In this document: in pieces, positions 39,567-49,214 of the stretch
Position numbering within the stretch: the first letter of the stretch is position 1
How the letters are laid out: the number at the start of each line of letters is the position of its first letter
The notes under the pieces: generated by a model
Seen by the model: the letters and a program-made list of their open reading frames with translations, nothing else
Told to the model about the DNA's origin: nothing
The model's database searches: none
Position numbers and translations under genes: made by a program
Assembly: GCF_012971725.1 (NCBI RefSeq)
Contig: NZ_CP048833.1
Location: forward strand, 5,084,001 to 5,148,000
Direction: 5' to 3'
DNA from: Pseudomonas multiresinivorans
GTDB lineage: Bacteria; Pseudomonadota; Gammaproteobacteria; Pseudomonadales; Pseudomonadaceae
DNA length: 64,000 nt

Positions 39567-42067
39567 ACCTGACCCGCCGCCAGTTCGCCAAGGCCAATGC
39601 CGCCGCCATTGCCGCGGCCGCCGCCGGCCTGCCGATCCTGAGCTCCGCCAGCAACCTGGTCACCGAGGCGGACATGACCCGCCTGGACTGGAACAAGGCG
39701 CCGTGCCGCTTCTGCGGCACCGGCTGCAGCGTGATGGTCGCCACCCGCGACAACAAGGTGGTCGCCACCCACGGCGACATCAAGGCCGAGGTCAACCGCG
39801 GGATCAACTGCGTGAAGGGCTACTTCCTGTCCAAGATCATGTACGGCAGCGATCGCCTGACGCGGCCGTTGCTGCGCATGAAGGACGGCAAGTTCGACAA
39901 GCAGGGCGAATTCCAGCCGATCAGCTGGGACGCCGCCTTCGACATCATGGCCGAGAAGTTCAAGGCCGCACTCAAGGCCAAGGGCCCCACCTCGGTGGGC
40001 ATGTTCGGCTCCGGGCAATGGACAGTCTGGGAAGGCTACGCCGCCAACAAGCTGTTCAAGGCCGGCCTGCGCAGCAACAACATCGACCCCAACGCGCGGC
40101 ACTGCATGGCCTCGGCGGTGATGGGCTTCATGCGCAGCTTCGGCATGGACGAGCCGATGGGCTGCTACGACGACATCGAGGCCACCGATACCTTCGTGCT
40201 CTGGGGCTCGAACATGGCCGAGATGCACCCGGTGCTCTGGTCGCGGGTCACCGACCGCCGCCTGAGCGCAGGGCAGGTCAAGGTGGCCGTGCTGTCGACC
40301 TTCGAGCACCGCAGCTTCGACCTGGCCGATATTCCCATGGTGTTCAAGCCGCAGACCGACCTGTACATCCTCAACTACATCGCCAACCACATCATCGAAA
40401 GCGGTGCGGTCAACCGCGATTTCGTCGACAAGCACACCCGCTTCGCCCACGGCGCCGAGGACATCGGCTACGGCCTGCGCCCGGACAACCCGCTGGAGAA
40501 GAAGGCGAAGAACGCAGACAAGGCCAACACCTGGACCGACATCGGCTTCGACGAATTCGCTGCCTTCGTCAAACCCTACACGCTGGAGCGCACCGCCAAG
40601 GAAACCGGCGTGCCGGCCGAACGCCTGAAGGCCCTCGCCGAGCTGTATGCCGACCCGAAACGCAAGGTGGTGTCGTTCTGGACCATGGGCTTCAACCAGC
40701 ACACCCGCGGGGTCTGGGCGAACAACCTGATCTACAACATCCACCTGCTCACCGGGAAGATCAGCGAGCCGGGCAACAGCCCCTTCTCGCTCACCGGCCA
40801 ACCCTCGGCCTGCGGCACCGCGCGCGAGGTCGGCACCTTCTCTCACCGCTTGCCGGCGGACCTGGTGGTGACCAATCCGAAGCACCGTGAAACCGCCGAG
40901 AAGATCTGGAAAGTGCCCGCCGGCACCATCCAGGAAAAAATCGGCTTCCACGCCGTGCAGCAGAGCCGGATGCTCAAGGACGGCGTGCTCAACGTCTACT
41001 GGACCCAGGTCTGCAACAACATGCACGCCGGGCCGAACATCATGCAGGAAGTGCTGCCGGGCTGGCGCAACCCGGAAAACTTCGTGATCGTCTCCGACGT
41101 CTACCCGACCGTCTCGGCACAGGCAGCGGACCTGATCCTGCCCAGCGCCATGTGGGTGGAGAAGGAAGGCGCTTTCGGCAATGCCGAGCGCCGCACGCAG
41201 TTCTGGCACCAGTTGGTGAAGGCGCCGGGCGAGGCGAAATCCGATCTCTGGCAGTTGGTCGAGTTCTCCAAGCGCTTCACCACCGACGAAGTCTGGCCCG
41301 CCGAACTGCTGGCGAAGGCGCCGCAACTCAAGGGCAAGACGCTCTACGAGGTGCTGTACAAGAACGGCCAGGTGGACGCGTACGAGAACGACGAGATCAC
41401 CAAGGGCTTCGAGAATGACGAGGCCAAGGCCTTCGGCTTCTACATCCAGAAGGGGCTGTTCGAGGAGTACGCCAGCTTCGGCCGTGGGCACGGCCACGAC
41501 CTCGCACCCTTCGACGCCTATCACGAGGCGCGCGGCCTGCGCTGGCCGGTGGTCAACGGCAAGGAGACCCGCTGGCGCTACCGCGAGGGCTACGACCCCT
41601 ACGTCACCGCTGGCAGCGGCGTGCAGTTCTACGGCTACCCGGACAAGAAGGCGATCATCTTCGCCCTGCCCTACGAGCCGCCGGCCGAGGCCCCGGACAA
41701 GGAATATCCCTTCTGGCTCTCCACCGGCCGCGTGCTCGAACACTGGCACACCGGCTCGATGACCCAGCGCGTGCCGGAGCTCTACAAGGCGGTGCCCGAC
41801 GCCGTGGTGTACATGCACCCCGACGATGCGCGCGAGCTGAAGATGCGCCGGGGCAGCGAGGTGAAGGTGATCAGCCGGCGTGGCGAGATTCGCGCGCGCA
41901 TAGAGACCCGCGGGCGCAACAAGCCGCCGCAGGGACTGGTGTTCGTGCCTTTCTTCGATGCCAACAAGCTGATCAACAAGGTCACGCTGGACGCCACCGA
42001 CCCGATCTCCAAGCAGACCGACTACAAGAAGTGCGCGGTGCGCATCGAACTGGTCAGCCTGGCCTGA
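39563..42067 (+). CDS. napA: Periplasmic nitrate reductase catalytic subunit NapA
   Basis: An 834-residue molybdopterin (bis-MGD) oxidoreductase reducing nitrate to nitrite in the periplasm. The N terminus carries a Tat signal ([11 protein letters not shown]). The [4Fe-4S] cluster cysteines are in [12 protein letters not shown] and GINCVKG, and the molybdenum-ligand Cys is in [10 protein letters not shown] near residue 180. The C-terminal domain has [18 protein letters not shown], a molybdopterin dinucleotide-binding segment. Electrons arrive from NapC through NapB. Confidence 0.98.
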   Translation: MNLTRRQFAKANAAAIAAAAAGLPILSSASNLVTEADMTRLDWNKAPCRFCGTGCSVMVATRDNKVVATHGDIKAEVNRGINCVKGYFLSKIMYGSDRLTRPLLRMKDGKFDKQGEFQPISWDAAFDIMAEKFKAALKAKGPTSVGMFGSGQWTVWEGYAANKLFKAGLRSNNIDPNARHCMASAVMGFMRSFGMDEPMGCYDDIEATDTFVLWGSNMAEMHPVLWSRVTDRRLSAGQVKVAVLSTFEHRSFDLADIPMVFKPQTDLYILNYIANHIIESGAVNRDFVDKHTRFAHGAEDIGYGLRPDNPLEKKAKNADKANTWTDIGFDEFAAFVKPYTLERTAKETGVPAERLKALAELYADPKRKVVSFWTMGFNQHTRGVWANNLIYNIHLLTGKISEPGNSPFSLTGQPSACGTAREVGTFSHRLPADLVVTNPKHRETAEKIWKVPAGTIQEKIGFHAVQQSRMLKDGVLNVYWTQVCNNMHAGPNIMQEVLPGWRNPENFVIVSDVYPTVSAQAADLILPSAMWVEKEGAFGNAERRTQFWHQLVKAPGEAKSDLWQLVEFSKRFTTDEVWPAELLAKAPQLKGKTLYEVLYKNGQVDAYENDEITKGFENDEAKAFGFYIQKGLFEEYASFGRGHGHDLAPFDAYHEARGLRWPVVNGKETRWRYREGYDPYVTAGSGVQFYGYPDKKAIIFALPYEPPAEAPDKEYPFWLSTGRVLEHWHTGSMTQRVPELYKAVPDAVVYMHPDDARELKMRRGSEVKVISRRGEIRARIETRGRNKPPQGLVFVPFFDANKLINKVTLDATDPISKQTDYKKCAVRIELVSLA

Positions 42068-42077
42068 GGAACGCGCG

Positions 42078-42596
42078 ATGAAACCGATACTGCCCGCCCT
42101 GCTCCTGCTGCTCTTCGCCCTTCCGGCGCTGGCTGCCGACGTCAACTACCCGCTGGACGCCCCGGCCCCGGATGGCCGCCGCCCCGGCGGCACCATCGCC
42201 GAAGACCGCCCGGCGCCACCGCTCGCCGCTGACGAGAACAAGGACATCCGCCGCGAACGCGCCTACCCCGAACAGCCGCCGACCATCCCACACACCATCG
42301 CCGGCTACCGCATCGACACCAACTCCAACAAGTGCCTGTCGTGCCACAGCCGCGCCAACAGCGCGCGGGTGCAGGCGCCGATGATCAGCATCACCCACTA
42401 CATGGATCGCGACGGCCAGGCGCTGGCGGCCGTGGCACCCCGGAGATACTTCTGCGTGCAGTGCCACGTGCCGCAGAAGGATGTGCAACCGCTGGTGGGC
42501 AACACCTTCGAGGACATCGACAAGATCCTCCAGCGCGACGCGGCCGCCGGGAAGTCCGCCAGCAACGACGACGGCACATCCACCGGCAACCCCTGA
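42078..42596 (+). CDS. napB: Diheme cytochrome c subunit NapB
   Basis: A 172-residue periplasmic electron carrier for NapA. The signal peptide is MKPILPALLLLLFALPALAA. Two haem c motifs are present, CLSCH near residue 78 and CVQCH near residue 119, with the distal His ligand candidates HTIAGYR and THYMD. RBS GAGGAAC lies 10 bp after napA. The tail (NDDGTSTGNP) is short and polar. Confidence 0.96.
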   Translation: MKPILPALLLLLFALPALAADVNYPLDAPAPDGRRPGGTIAEDRPAPPLAADENKDIRRERAYPEQPPTIPHTIAGYRIDTNSNKCLSCHSRANSARVQAPMISITHYMDRDGQALAAVAPRRYFCVQCHVPQKDVQPLVGNTFEDIDKILQRDAAAGKSASNDDGTSTGNP

Positions 42597-42605
42597 GGAG
42601 GCGCC

Positions 42606-43205
42606 ATGAAAGCACTATTCGCCTGGCTCAAGGGTTACTGGGTCGTCCTGCGCCGGCCCAGCGTGCATTACAGCCTGGGCTTCCTGACACTGGCCGGGTT
42701 CATCGCCGGAATCATCTTCTGGGGCGGCTTCAACACCGCGCTGGAGGCCACCAACTCCGAGCAGTTCTGCACCTCCTGCCACGAGATGCGCGACAACGTC
42801 TTCGCCGAACTCAAGGACACCATCCACTACAGCAACCGTTCCGGTGTGCGCGCTACCTGCCCGGACTGCCACGTGCCGCACAAGTGGACCGACAAGATCG
42901 CCCGCAAGATGCAGGCCTCCAAGGAGGTCTGGGGCAAGATATTCGGCACCATCAACACGCGGGAGAAATTCCTCGATCACCGCCGCGAACTGGCCGAACA
43001 CGAATGGGCACGCCTGAAGGCCAACGACTCACTGGAATGCCGCAACTGCCACAACTTCCAGTTCATGGACTTCACCCGCCAGAGCCAGCGCGCCCGACAG
43101 ATGCACTCCACCGCCCTGGCCTCGGGCGAGGCCACCTGCATCGATTGCCACAAGGGCATCGCCCACCACCTGCCGGACATGACGGGGGTGAAGGGTTGGG
43201 ATTGA
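42606..43205 (+). CDS. napC: Membrane-anchored tetraheme cytochrome NapC
   Basis: A 199-residue NapC/NirT-family quinol dehydrogenase. A single N-terminal helix ([23 protein letters not shown]) anchors it in the inner membrane. Four haem motifs follow: CTSCH, CPDCH, CRNCH and CIDCH. It passes electrons from ubiquinol to NapB. A GAGGAGG ribosome site lies in the 9-bp spacer after napB. It is the last nap gene, and no ccm genes follow. Confidence 0.97.
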   Translation: MKALFAWLKGYWVVLRRPSVHYSLGFLTLAGFIAGIIFWGGFNTALEATNSEQFCTSCHEMRDNVFAELKDTIHYSNRSGVRATCPDCHVPHKWTDKIARKMQASKEVWGKIFGTINTREKFLDHRRELAEHEWARLKANDSLECRNCHNFQFMDFTRQSQRARQMHSTALASGEATCIDCHKGIAHHLPDMTGVKGWD

Positions 43206-43222
43206 GTGTTGCCTGAAAACCA

Positions 43223-43577
43223 ATCGCGGACGGATTCCGCTGCTACGAGATAGTTCTGTGCCCAGGTCGGCCCTCACCCTAGCCCTCTCCCAGAGGGAGA
43301 GGGGACCGTTCGGAGCAGGATAGAACCATAGCTTCAGCCGGCACAGACGGCTCCCTCTCCCCTGGGGAGAGGGTTGGGGTGAGGGGAATGCGCTGGCACG
43401 GGCTGGCCTGAAAAAGACAGCTGCTTCTACGAAACCTGATACCCGCGTAGGAGCGGACTCCGTCCGCGATTGACCTTCAGGCGGCGCCAGGCCCACCGGT
43501 TCGCGAGCAAGCTCGCTCCTACAGCCGGGTCCCGGAATCGCACTCGGGCTCTTCGTAGGAGCGAGCTTGCTCGCGAA
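43223..43577. repeat. Repeat-rich intergenic region after napC
   Basis: This 439-bp gap holds no gene. It contains a degenerate GGACT-type REP (43223-43246), a pair of facing CCCTCACCCTAGCCCTCTCCC / CCCTCTCC...GGTTGGGGTGAGGGG elements (43271-43306 and 43351-43386), one GGACT-type unit (43447-43470), and two GAGCTTGCTCGCGAA-type units (complement at 43500-43522, direct at 43555-43577). It is the densest repeat cluster in the window and separates two convergent operons. Confidence 0.88.
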
Positions 43578-43590
43578 CCTGCCTCCGGAA

Positions 43591-43623
43591 CAAAAGAAAA
43601 GCCCCGGCCAATACCGGGGCTTC
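43591..43623 (-). terminator. Terminator of the transglycosylase operon
   Basis: Minus-strand AAGCCCCGG-TATTGG-CCGGGGCTT is followed by TTCTTTTG, 22 bp beyond the stop of the lytic transglycosylase gene. Confidence 0.85.
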
Positions 43624-43644
43624 ACTTGACTCAGAAGGGATCAA

Positions 43645-44853
43645 TCAACCGCCCTTCAGCGCCTTCAGAATCTTCTGCCCCGCACGCCCATCTGCCGGCG
43701 TCAGGCCCAGCTTGTTCTGCTCCTGCTGGATCGCCTTGCGCGTCACGTCGCCGATCATGCCGTCCGCCTGGCCGATGTCGTAGCCGCGCTGGATCAGCAG
43801 CTCCTGCAGCTCCTTGCGCTGCGCCCGGCTCAGCCCAGGATCGTCGGTCGGCCAGGGCGTGCGCAGGCCCTGCTCACCGCGCAGTCGATCAGACAGCAGG
43901 GCGATGGCCAGCGCATAGCTTTCCGCCGCATTGTAGGAATAGATCGCGTCATAGTTGCGCAGCACCAGGAAAGCCGGCCCGTTGGCACCGGCCGGCAGCA
44001 GGATCGCCGCCTTGGAGTCGACGCTGGGGATCGGCTGGCCGTCGATGCGCTTCACGCCACGGCTGGTCCAGTCGGACAGCGCCCGGCGCTTGGTGCGCCC
44101 GGCCAGGGAGGCATCGAACCCCGCAGGCAACTTCACCTCGTAGCCCCAGGGCTGGCCCTCGCGCCAACCGGCCTTGCGCAAGTAGTTGGCGGTGGACGCC
44201 AGGGCGTCGGCGGTGCTGCCCACCAGGTCGCGGTGTCCGTCGCCGTCGAAGTCCTCGGCGATGCGCGCGTAGGTTGACGGCATGAACTGCGTCTGGCCAA
44301 AGGCGCCAGCCCAGGAACCGGTGATGCCGCTGTCGCGGATATCGCCCTGTTGCAGCAGCTTGAGCGTGGCAATGAACTCGCCCTGGAAGAACGCCTGGCG
44401 CCGCCCATAGCAGGACAGCGTCGACAGCGAGACCAGCAGCGGCCGCTTGCCGGTGATGCGGCCGTAGTCGCTCTCCACGCCCCACACGGCCACCACCGTG
44501 GCCGGGTCGACCTGGTAGCGTGCGGCGACCTTGCGCAGCAGGTCGGCGTGCTCGGCCATGCGCGCCTTGCCGTCGGCGACACGCTGGTCGTCCACCAGCC
44601 CGGCCAGGTAATCCCAGATCGGCGTGGTGAACTCTGGTTGTGCATCGAGCAATGGCAGCACGGTCATGTCCGGCTGCAGGCCCTGGGTGAACTGCGCAAA
44701 ACTGGCGGCACTGACGCCCTTGGCCTGGGCAGCGCCCTGCAGGCGGTTCAGGCAGGAGCCGAAATCGTCGCCCGGCGCGGCCTGCGCCAGTGCCGCCGGC
44801 AGCAGCAGGGACAAGGCCAGGGAGGCGCGACGCGCGATGGAGGAAGTCTTCAT
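43645..44853 (-). CDS. Lytic murein transglycosylase (SltB-type) with C-terminal peptidoglycan-binding domain
   Basis: A 402-residue exported enzyme that cleaves peptidoglycan to 1,6-anhydro products. The signal peptide is MKTSSIARRASLALSLLLPAALAQA. The SLT_2 domain contains VWGVESDYGRITG near residue 123, with the catalytic Glu in the WGVES motif, plus GSWAGAFGQTQFMPSTY and FDGDGHRDL. A PG_binding_1 domain closes the protein (LQELLIQRGYDIGQADGMIG). Its ATG overlaps the alginate lyase stop by 4 nt, so they are coupled. PAO1 has an SltB2-like gene in this position. Confidence 0.93.
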   Translation of the reverse strand: MKTSSIARRASLALSLLLPAALAQAAPGDDFGSCLNRLQGAAQAKGVSAASFAQFTQGLQPDMTVLPLLDAQPEFTTPIWDYLAGLVDDQRVADGKARMAEHADLLRKVAARYQVDPATVVAVWGVESDYGRITGKRPLLVSLSTLSCYGRRQAFFQGEFIATLKLLQQGDIRDSGITGSWAGAFGQTQFMPSTYARIAEDFDGDGHRDLVGSTADALASTANYLRKAGWREGQPWGYEVKLPAGFDASLAGRTKRRALSDWTSRGVKRIDGQPIPSVDSKAAILLPAGANGPAFLVLRNYDAIYSYNAAESYALAIALLSDRLRGEQGLRTPWPTDDPGLSRAQRKELQELLIQRGYDIGQADGMIGDVTRKAIQQEQNKLGLTPADGRAGQKILKALKGG

Positions 44854-45521
44854 TGGTGTCGAATGCTCAGATCGGTGAAGGTGGCGCGCCCGCCCTCGCT
44901 GGCGGGCCCGCGATTGTCCTGCAGGTAAAGGCCTGCCTTGAAGTACAGACCCTGATAGGCCCATTTCGTATCCAGTTGCTGACTGACCTGGCCATCCTGG
45001 ACCTGCACGCTCAGCACCCCGCTGCTGGACACGCCCAGCCGGTAGGTAAAGGTATCGCCCAGGGGAATGCCGTCATAGACGGTATAGGTGCGCGTGGTGA
45101 TGTCATCCGGCCGATCGCGAACCAGCGCCTGTACCCGCGCCTTGTCCAGGCGCTGCTGGTAGACCAGCTTGACCAGCGGCAGGGCCTCGGCGCTGCCGCT
45201 GCCATTGCTGTGGATCTGCCCGATCACCATGCGCCGGCTGGAAGGCACGGCCTCCACGCGCAGGGTGGCGACCATCTGGTTCTCCGCCAACGGGTAGCGC
45301 CAAGTCACCAGGCGGCCATCCGGCCTGGTCTCGCGCAGTTCGGTACGGGGATATTCGCTGCCGCTGGTATGGGCGCCGTTCACCGGCACCCAGAACTCCA
45401 CGCCATCGGCGCTGCGGCGAAAATACGGGCTCTCGTAATCACGGCCGAGTTTCGCCGTGGAAATGGTCGCGGCCGGGCCGCGTTGGGGAATGGTCAGATT
45501 CCAGGTGCTCAGGTCCAACAT
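44850..45521 (-). CDS. Polysaccharide lyase family 7 alginate lyase
   Basis: A 223-residue jelly-roll lyase. The PL7 motifs are ordered correctly: SEYPRTELRE near residue 56 (R-T-E-L-R), QIHSNGSG near residue 100 (Q-I-H), and LYFKAGLYLQDN near residue 192 (YFKAG-Y). No signal peptide is evident from the start at 45521, so it may be cytoplasmic or released by another route. It most resembles the PAO1 PL7 lyase next to the nap region. It would cleave alginate by beta-elimination. It is coupled to the transglycosylase gene by ATGA overlap. Confidence 0.92.
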   Translation of the reverse strand: MLDLSTWNLTIPQRGPAATISTAKLGRDYESPYFRRSADGVEFWVPVNGAHTSGSEYPRTELRETRPDGRLVTWRYPLAENQMVATLRVEAVPSSRRMVIGQIHSNGSGSAEALPLVKLVYQQRLDKARVQALVRDRPDDITTRTYTVYDGIPLGDTFTYRLGVSSSGVLSVQVQDGQVSQQLDTKWAYQGLYFKAGLYLQDNRGPASEGGRATFTDLSIRHQ

Positions 45522-45703
45522 CGGCCTATCGCTTCGCGGGTCAGGACATGGGCGCAAGGGTAGACGAGGCTGTCGGGTTTTTCACTTGTCCAGGCTTCTA
45601 TCTTCCGGCCTGCAACCGCGCCCTTGAGCGGCTGCGCGCATAGCACACGGGCGTTTTCCGCGTCAGCGGCTATCTTCAATGTTCCCCGCTCAGGAGTCTC
45701 GCC

Positions 45704-46504
45704 ATGCGCCTGCTCACCGCCCTGCTGCTGTTCGCCTTCGCGGCCAGCGCTTCCGCCGCGATCAAGACCCAGGAAATTCCCTACGAATCCACTGACGGCA
45801 CGAAGATGATCGGCTACTTCGCCTACGACGATGCCAAATCCGGCATCCGCCCCGGCGTCATCGTCGTCCATGAGTTCTGGGGCCTGAACGACTACGCGAA
45901 AAGCCGCGCCCGGCAGCTCGCCGAATTGGGCTACAGCGCGCTGGCCATCGACATGTACGGCAACGGCAAGCACACCGACCACCCCAATGATGCCAAGGCC
46001 TTCATGGCCGAGGCGCTGAAGAACGCCGACGCGGCCAAGGCACGCTTCCAGGCCGGGCTGGAACTGCTGAAGAAGCAGCCTCAGACCGACCCGAGCAAGA
46101 TCGCCGCAATCGGCTATTGCTTCGGCGGCAAGGTGGTGCTGGACATGGCTCGCGCCGGCCTGCCACTGGCCGGCGTGGCCAGCTTCCACGGCGTGCTGGC
46201 GACCCAGGCGCCAGCACAGCCGGGGGCGATCAAGGCGAAGATACTGGTCGAGCATGGCGGTGCCGATACGCTGGTGCCCGCCGAGAGCGTGGCCGCGTTC
46301 AAGACCGAGATGGACAACGCCAAGGCCGATTACAAGCTGGTGGTCCAGCCCGGCGCCAAGCACAGCTTCACCAGCCCGGACGCCGACAAGCACAAGGGCC
46401 ATGGCCTGGACGTGGGCTACGACAAGACTGCCGACCAGAAGTCCTGGGCGGACCTGCAGGCCTTCTTCAAGGAAATCTTCGACGTGAAGCCCGAGGGCGC
46501 GTAA
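45704..46504 (+). CDS. Exported dienelactone hydrolase-family protein
   Basis: A 266-residue alpha/beta hydrolase. The signal peptide is MRLLTALLLFAFAASASA. The catalytic nucleophile is cysteine in AAIGYCFGGKVV near residue 145, as in dienelactone hydrolase, with the Asp in EHGGADTLVP and His in GAKHSFTSPDA. EFWGLNDYAKSRARQLAELGY near residue 62 is typical. A signal peptide on a DLH fold implies a periplasmic esterase rather than a chloroaromatic-pathway enzyme. CAGGAG precedes the ATG. Confidence 0.88.
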   Translation: MRLLTALLLFAFAASASAAIKTQEIPYESTDGTKMIGYFAYDDAKSGIRPGVIVVHEFWGLNDYAKSRARQLAELGYSALAIDMYGNGKHTDHPNDAKAFMAEALKNADAAKARFQAGLELLKKQPQTDPSKIAAIGYCFGGKVVLDMARAGLPLAGVASFHGVLATQAPAQPGAIKAKILVEHGGADTLVPAESVAAFKTEMDNAKADYKLVVQPGAKHSFTSPDADKHKGHGLDVGYDKTADQKSWADLQAFFKEIFDVKPEGA

Positions 46505-46518
46505 AAACGCCGGGCAAT

Positions 46519-46549
46519 AAAAAACGGGAGCCCATTCGGGCTCCCGCAC
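46519..46549 (-). terminator. Lone minus-strand terminator
   Basis: CGGGAGCCC-GAAT-GGGCTCCCG is followed by TTTTTTATTG only on the minus strand. No minus-strand protein gene precedes it, so it either serves an unannotated RNA or weakly terminates the plus-strand hydrolase gene. Confidence 0.7.
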
Positions 46550-46660
46550 TCAATCAAGTGTCTAAGGTCAGAGCCCACCGTGGCGGCACTCCAACAACAA
46601 CCTCACCTGCGTCCCCTTGGGAACGCGGGGCGCAGTGTGTCAAAGCTTGTCGGATGAATC
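46520..46660 (-). ncRNA. Candidate small RNA opposite the pcpS upstream region
   Basis: The terminator at 46519-46549 implies a transcript from the right on the minus strand. The upstream DNA contains a GTTTGCAAAC palindrome near 46680-46690 and candidate promoter hexamers (TTGCAA), and the transcript would carry several GGA-containing loops (AAGGGGACG, GTTGGAGTG). The 5' end is not determinable. The coordinates are approximate and the call is an inference. Confidence 0.3.
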
Positions 46661-46743
46661 CGTACGCCTTTGGTGAAGGTTTGCAAACGAATGTAAGTGC
46701 CGCGTGACTGGTGGGCCACGTTCTGGCGCGGCAGAATGTTCCC

Positions 46744-47466
46744 ATGACCGCCCTTCCCGACTTCTGCACCCCACTCGACGCCGACTGGCCGCTGCCCACC
46801 CCCCTGGCCGGCTGCCAGTTGCGCAGCACCCGCTTCGACCGCCAGCGCCTGCAAAGCGGTGACTTCGCCCTCAGCCGCGTCGAGGCGCCGGCCAATATCC
46901 AGCGTTCCGTGGCCAAGCGTCAGGCCGAGTACCTGGCCGGCCGCCTCTGCGCCCGTGAAGCGTTGCTGGCCGCAGGCAGCGAGGCCTGGGTACCCGGTAC
47001 GGATGAAGAGCGAGCGCCGGTCTGGCCGGCAGGCTTCTGTGGCTCGATCACCCACGGCGATGGTTGGGCCGCGGCAATAGTCGCCCGTGACAGCCACTGG
47101 CGCGGGCTCGGACTGGACGTGGAAAACCGCCTGGAAACCACGCGAGCGGAGCGACTGGCCGCGGAAATCCTGACGCCCGACGAACTGGCGCGCCTCGACC
47201 CGCAGCAGGCGGCACTGCAGGTCACCCTCACCTTTTCCCTCAAGGAAAGCCTGTTCAAGGCGCTCTTCCCGCTGGTGCGCAAGCGTTTCTACTTCGAGCA
47301 CGCCGAGCTGCTGAGCTGGTCCGCCGGCGGCCACGCACGCCTGCGGCTGCTCACCGACCTCTCGGCGGAATGGCACCACGGCAAGGAGATCGATGGCCAG
47401 TTCAGCCTGTTCGATGGGCGCCTGCTGAGCCTGGTGGCCATTCCTTCGATCGAGGGCAGCGTGTGA
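46744..47466 (+). CDS. pcpS: 4'-phosphopantetheinyl transferase PcpS
   Basis: A 240-residue Sfp/EntD-type PPTase that transfers phosphopantetheine from CoA to acyl- and peptidyl-carrier proteins. The motifs are FCGSITHGDGWAAAIV near residue 98, LGLDVENRLE near residue 122 (metal-binding D-x-E), and FSLKESLFKALFP near residue 165 (the WxxKEAxxK motif). Pseudomonas has this single enzyme for both fatty acid and siderophore synthesis, as known for P. aeruginosa PcpS. The start at 46744 is close to a GCGGCAGAATG stretch. Confidence 0.94.
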   Translation: MTALPDFCTPLDADWPLPTPLAGCQLRSTRFDRQRLQSGDFALSRVEAPANIQRSVAKRQAEYLAGRLCAREALLAAGSEAWVPGTDEERAPVWPAGFCGSITHGDGWAAAIVARDSHWRGLGLDVENRLETTRAERLAAEILTPDELARLDPQQAALQVTLTFSLKESLFKALFPLVRKRFYFEHAELLSWSAGGHARLRLLTDLSAEWHHGKEIDGQFSLFDGRLLSLVAIPSIEGSV

Positions 47467-47603
47467 TCGCTGCGACTGACAGACACACCTGAAAGTCTTG
47501 ACTTAAAAGTCAGAATTTGGCGTCATGCACGCCGCCCAGGCGTTCCCGTACCTCATTTTCTCCTCAGATTTTGCCTTCAGAGGAATCGTCAGCAGGTCAA
47601 GCG

Positions 47604-47621
47604 GTATATAGAATCGTATAC
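47604..47621 (+). promoter_or_regulatory. Palindrome upstream of the OprD-type porin
   Basis: GTATA-TAGAATCG-TATAC lies 66 bp before the porin start and overlaps a possible -10 (TATAGAAT). Its right half, CGTATACA, matches the gcl-promoter palindrome at 12150. It is a candidate operator; the regulator is unknown. Confidence 0.4.
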
Positions 47622-47686
47622 AGCCAAACGGCAACGTCTGGTTCTTGGGGTCCCCACAAAAAGAAATGACCATCGGAGCAAACGTA

Positions 47687-49060
47687 ATGACCAGAAACAC
47701 CCTGGCGCTCGCCATTGCGGCCAGCTCGCTCGGCCTCATCGCGCAATCGGCACACGCCGGCGGCTTCATCGAAGACAGCAAGGCCAGCCTGACCCTGCGC
47801 AACTTCTACATCAACACCGACAACCGCAACGGCACGGCCTCGCCCAGCAAGCAGGAAGAATGGGGCCAGGGCTTCATGCTCAACTATTCCTCGGGCTTCA
47901 CCCAGGGCACCGTCGGCTTCGGCGTCGACGCCCTCGGCCTGCTCGGCGTGCGCCTGGACGGTGGCGGCAAGGCCGGCAAGGCCGGCATCGATCGCCAGCC
48001 CGGCACCATCTTCCCGCTGGAAAGCGATGGCAGCGCCGTCGACGAATTCAGCAGTCTGGGCATGACCGCCAAGGCGAAGATCTCCAAGACCGAATTCCGC
48101 TACGGCACCCTGCAGCCCAAGCTGCCGGTGGTGGTCTACAACGACGCCCGCCTGCTGCCGATGACCTACGAAGGTGGCCAGGTCACCTCCACCGACATCG
48201 ACAACCTGACCCTGACCGGCGGCCAGCTGACCCACACCAAGGGCCGCAACTCCACCGACTGGCGCAGCATGTCCATCGCCGGCGCCAACGGCAGCTCTGC
48301 CAGCTCCCGCGACAGCAACAAGTTCTACTTCGCCGGTGGCGACTACAAGGCGACCAAGAACCTGACGCTGTCTTACTACTACGGCGAGCTGGACAACTTC
48401 TACAAGCAGAACTACCTCGGCCTCGTCCACAACTGGGGCATCGGCCCGGGCACCCTGAAATCGGACATCCGCGTGTTCATCAGCGACTCCGATGGCAAGA
48501 ACGGCAGCGCCTCCGGCCGTGCCGACGGTTATGTCAGCAGCGGCTACTACGGCGGCAACAGCCTCAAGGGCGAAGTGGACAACAACGTCTACAGCGGCAT
48601 GTTCACCTACGCCCTGGGCGGCCACAGCATCGGCGCCGGCTACCAGGTGCTGACCGGCGACAGCGACTTCCCCTACCTGAACCGCGGCGATGGCGAAGGC
48701 ACCAGCACCTACCTGATCTCCGACGCCCAGCTGCTGAAGTTCAACCGCGCCGGCGAGCGCACCTGGATCGGTCGCTATGCCTACGACTTCGCCGACCTCG
48801 GCGTACCGGGCCTGACCTTCAGCGTGCTCTACCTGAACGCCGACAACATCGACACCAAGCAAGGCGACAAGGGCGAGTGGGAACGCGATATCGCCCTGGG
48901 CTACGTGGTCCCGGAAGGCACCTTCAAGGGCCTGGGCCTGGCCTGGAAAAACGCCGCCATGCGCAGTGGCCTGCCGGCAGCCTCCACCCCGGGCGTGCCC
49001 AGCCAGCGTGACCAGGACGAGAACCGCCTGATCGTCAGCTACACCATCCCGCTGCTGTAA
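47687..49060 (+). CDS. OprD-family outer-membrane porin
   Basis: A 457-residue 18-stranded outer-membrane channel. The signal peptide is MTRNTLALAIAASSLGLIAQSAHA. Early barrel strands include GFIEDSKASLTLRNFYIN, as in OprD proteins, and the C terminus ends NRLIVSYTIPLL, a beta strand with a terminal aromatic-like hydrophobic residue. Family members take up basic amino acids, dipeptides or aromatic acids; the substrate here cannot be assigned. GGAG lies 8 nt before the ATG. A terminator follows. Confidence 0.92.
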   Translation: MTRNTLALAIAASSLGLIAQSAHAGGFIEDSKASLTLRNFYINTDNRNGTASPSKQEEWGQGFMLNYSSGFTQGTVGFGVDALGLLGVRLDGGGKAGKAGIDRQPGTIFPLESDGSAVDEFSSLGMTAKAKISKTEFRYGTLQPKLPVVVYNDARLLPMTYEGGQVTSTDIDNLTLTGGQLTHTKGRNSTDWRSMSIAGANGSSASSRDSNKFYFAGGDYKATKNLTLSYYYGELDNFYKQNYLGLVHNWGIGPGTLKSDIRVFISDSDGKNGSASGRADGYVSSGYYGGNSLKGEVDNNVYSGMFTYALGGHSIGAGYQVLTGDSDFPYLNRGDGEGTSTYLISDAQLLKFNRAGERTWIGRYAYDFADLGVPGLTFSVLYLNADNIDTKQGDKGEWERDIALGYVVPEGTFKGLGLAWKNAAMRSGLPAASTPGVPSQRDQDENRLIVSYTIPLL

Positions 49061-49076
49061 GGCGCGGAATGAAACA

Positions 49077-49108
49077 AGAAGGGCGGCCAGTGGCCGCCCT
49101 TTTTCTTT
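49077..49108 (+). terminator. Porin gene terminator
   Basis: AAGGGCGGCCA-GT-GGCCGCCCTTTTTCTTT is an 11-bp stem with T-run, 17 bp after the porin stop. Confidence 0.9.
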
Positions 49109-49110
49109 CT

Positions 49111-49192
49111 GTAGGAGCGAGCTTGCTCGCGAACCTTCGTCGCACCAGAGCCTTCCTCTGCCGCGGCTGTTCGCGAGCAAGCTCGCTCCTAC
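49111..49192. repeat. Inverted REP-like pair
   Basis: GTAGGAGCGAGCTTGCTCGCGAA at 49111-49133 and its complement at 49170-49192 lie between the porin terminator and the modC stop. Confidence 0.9.
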
Positions 49193-49214
49193 GAAGAGCA
49201 GTACCGCATGCAGG

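Noticed and set aside
43223..43577. CRISPR-like spaced repeats after napC
   Set aside because: The repeats are imperfect, of different classes and orientations, with irregular spacing and no cas genes. They are REP-type elements.
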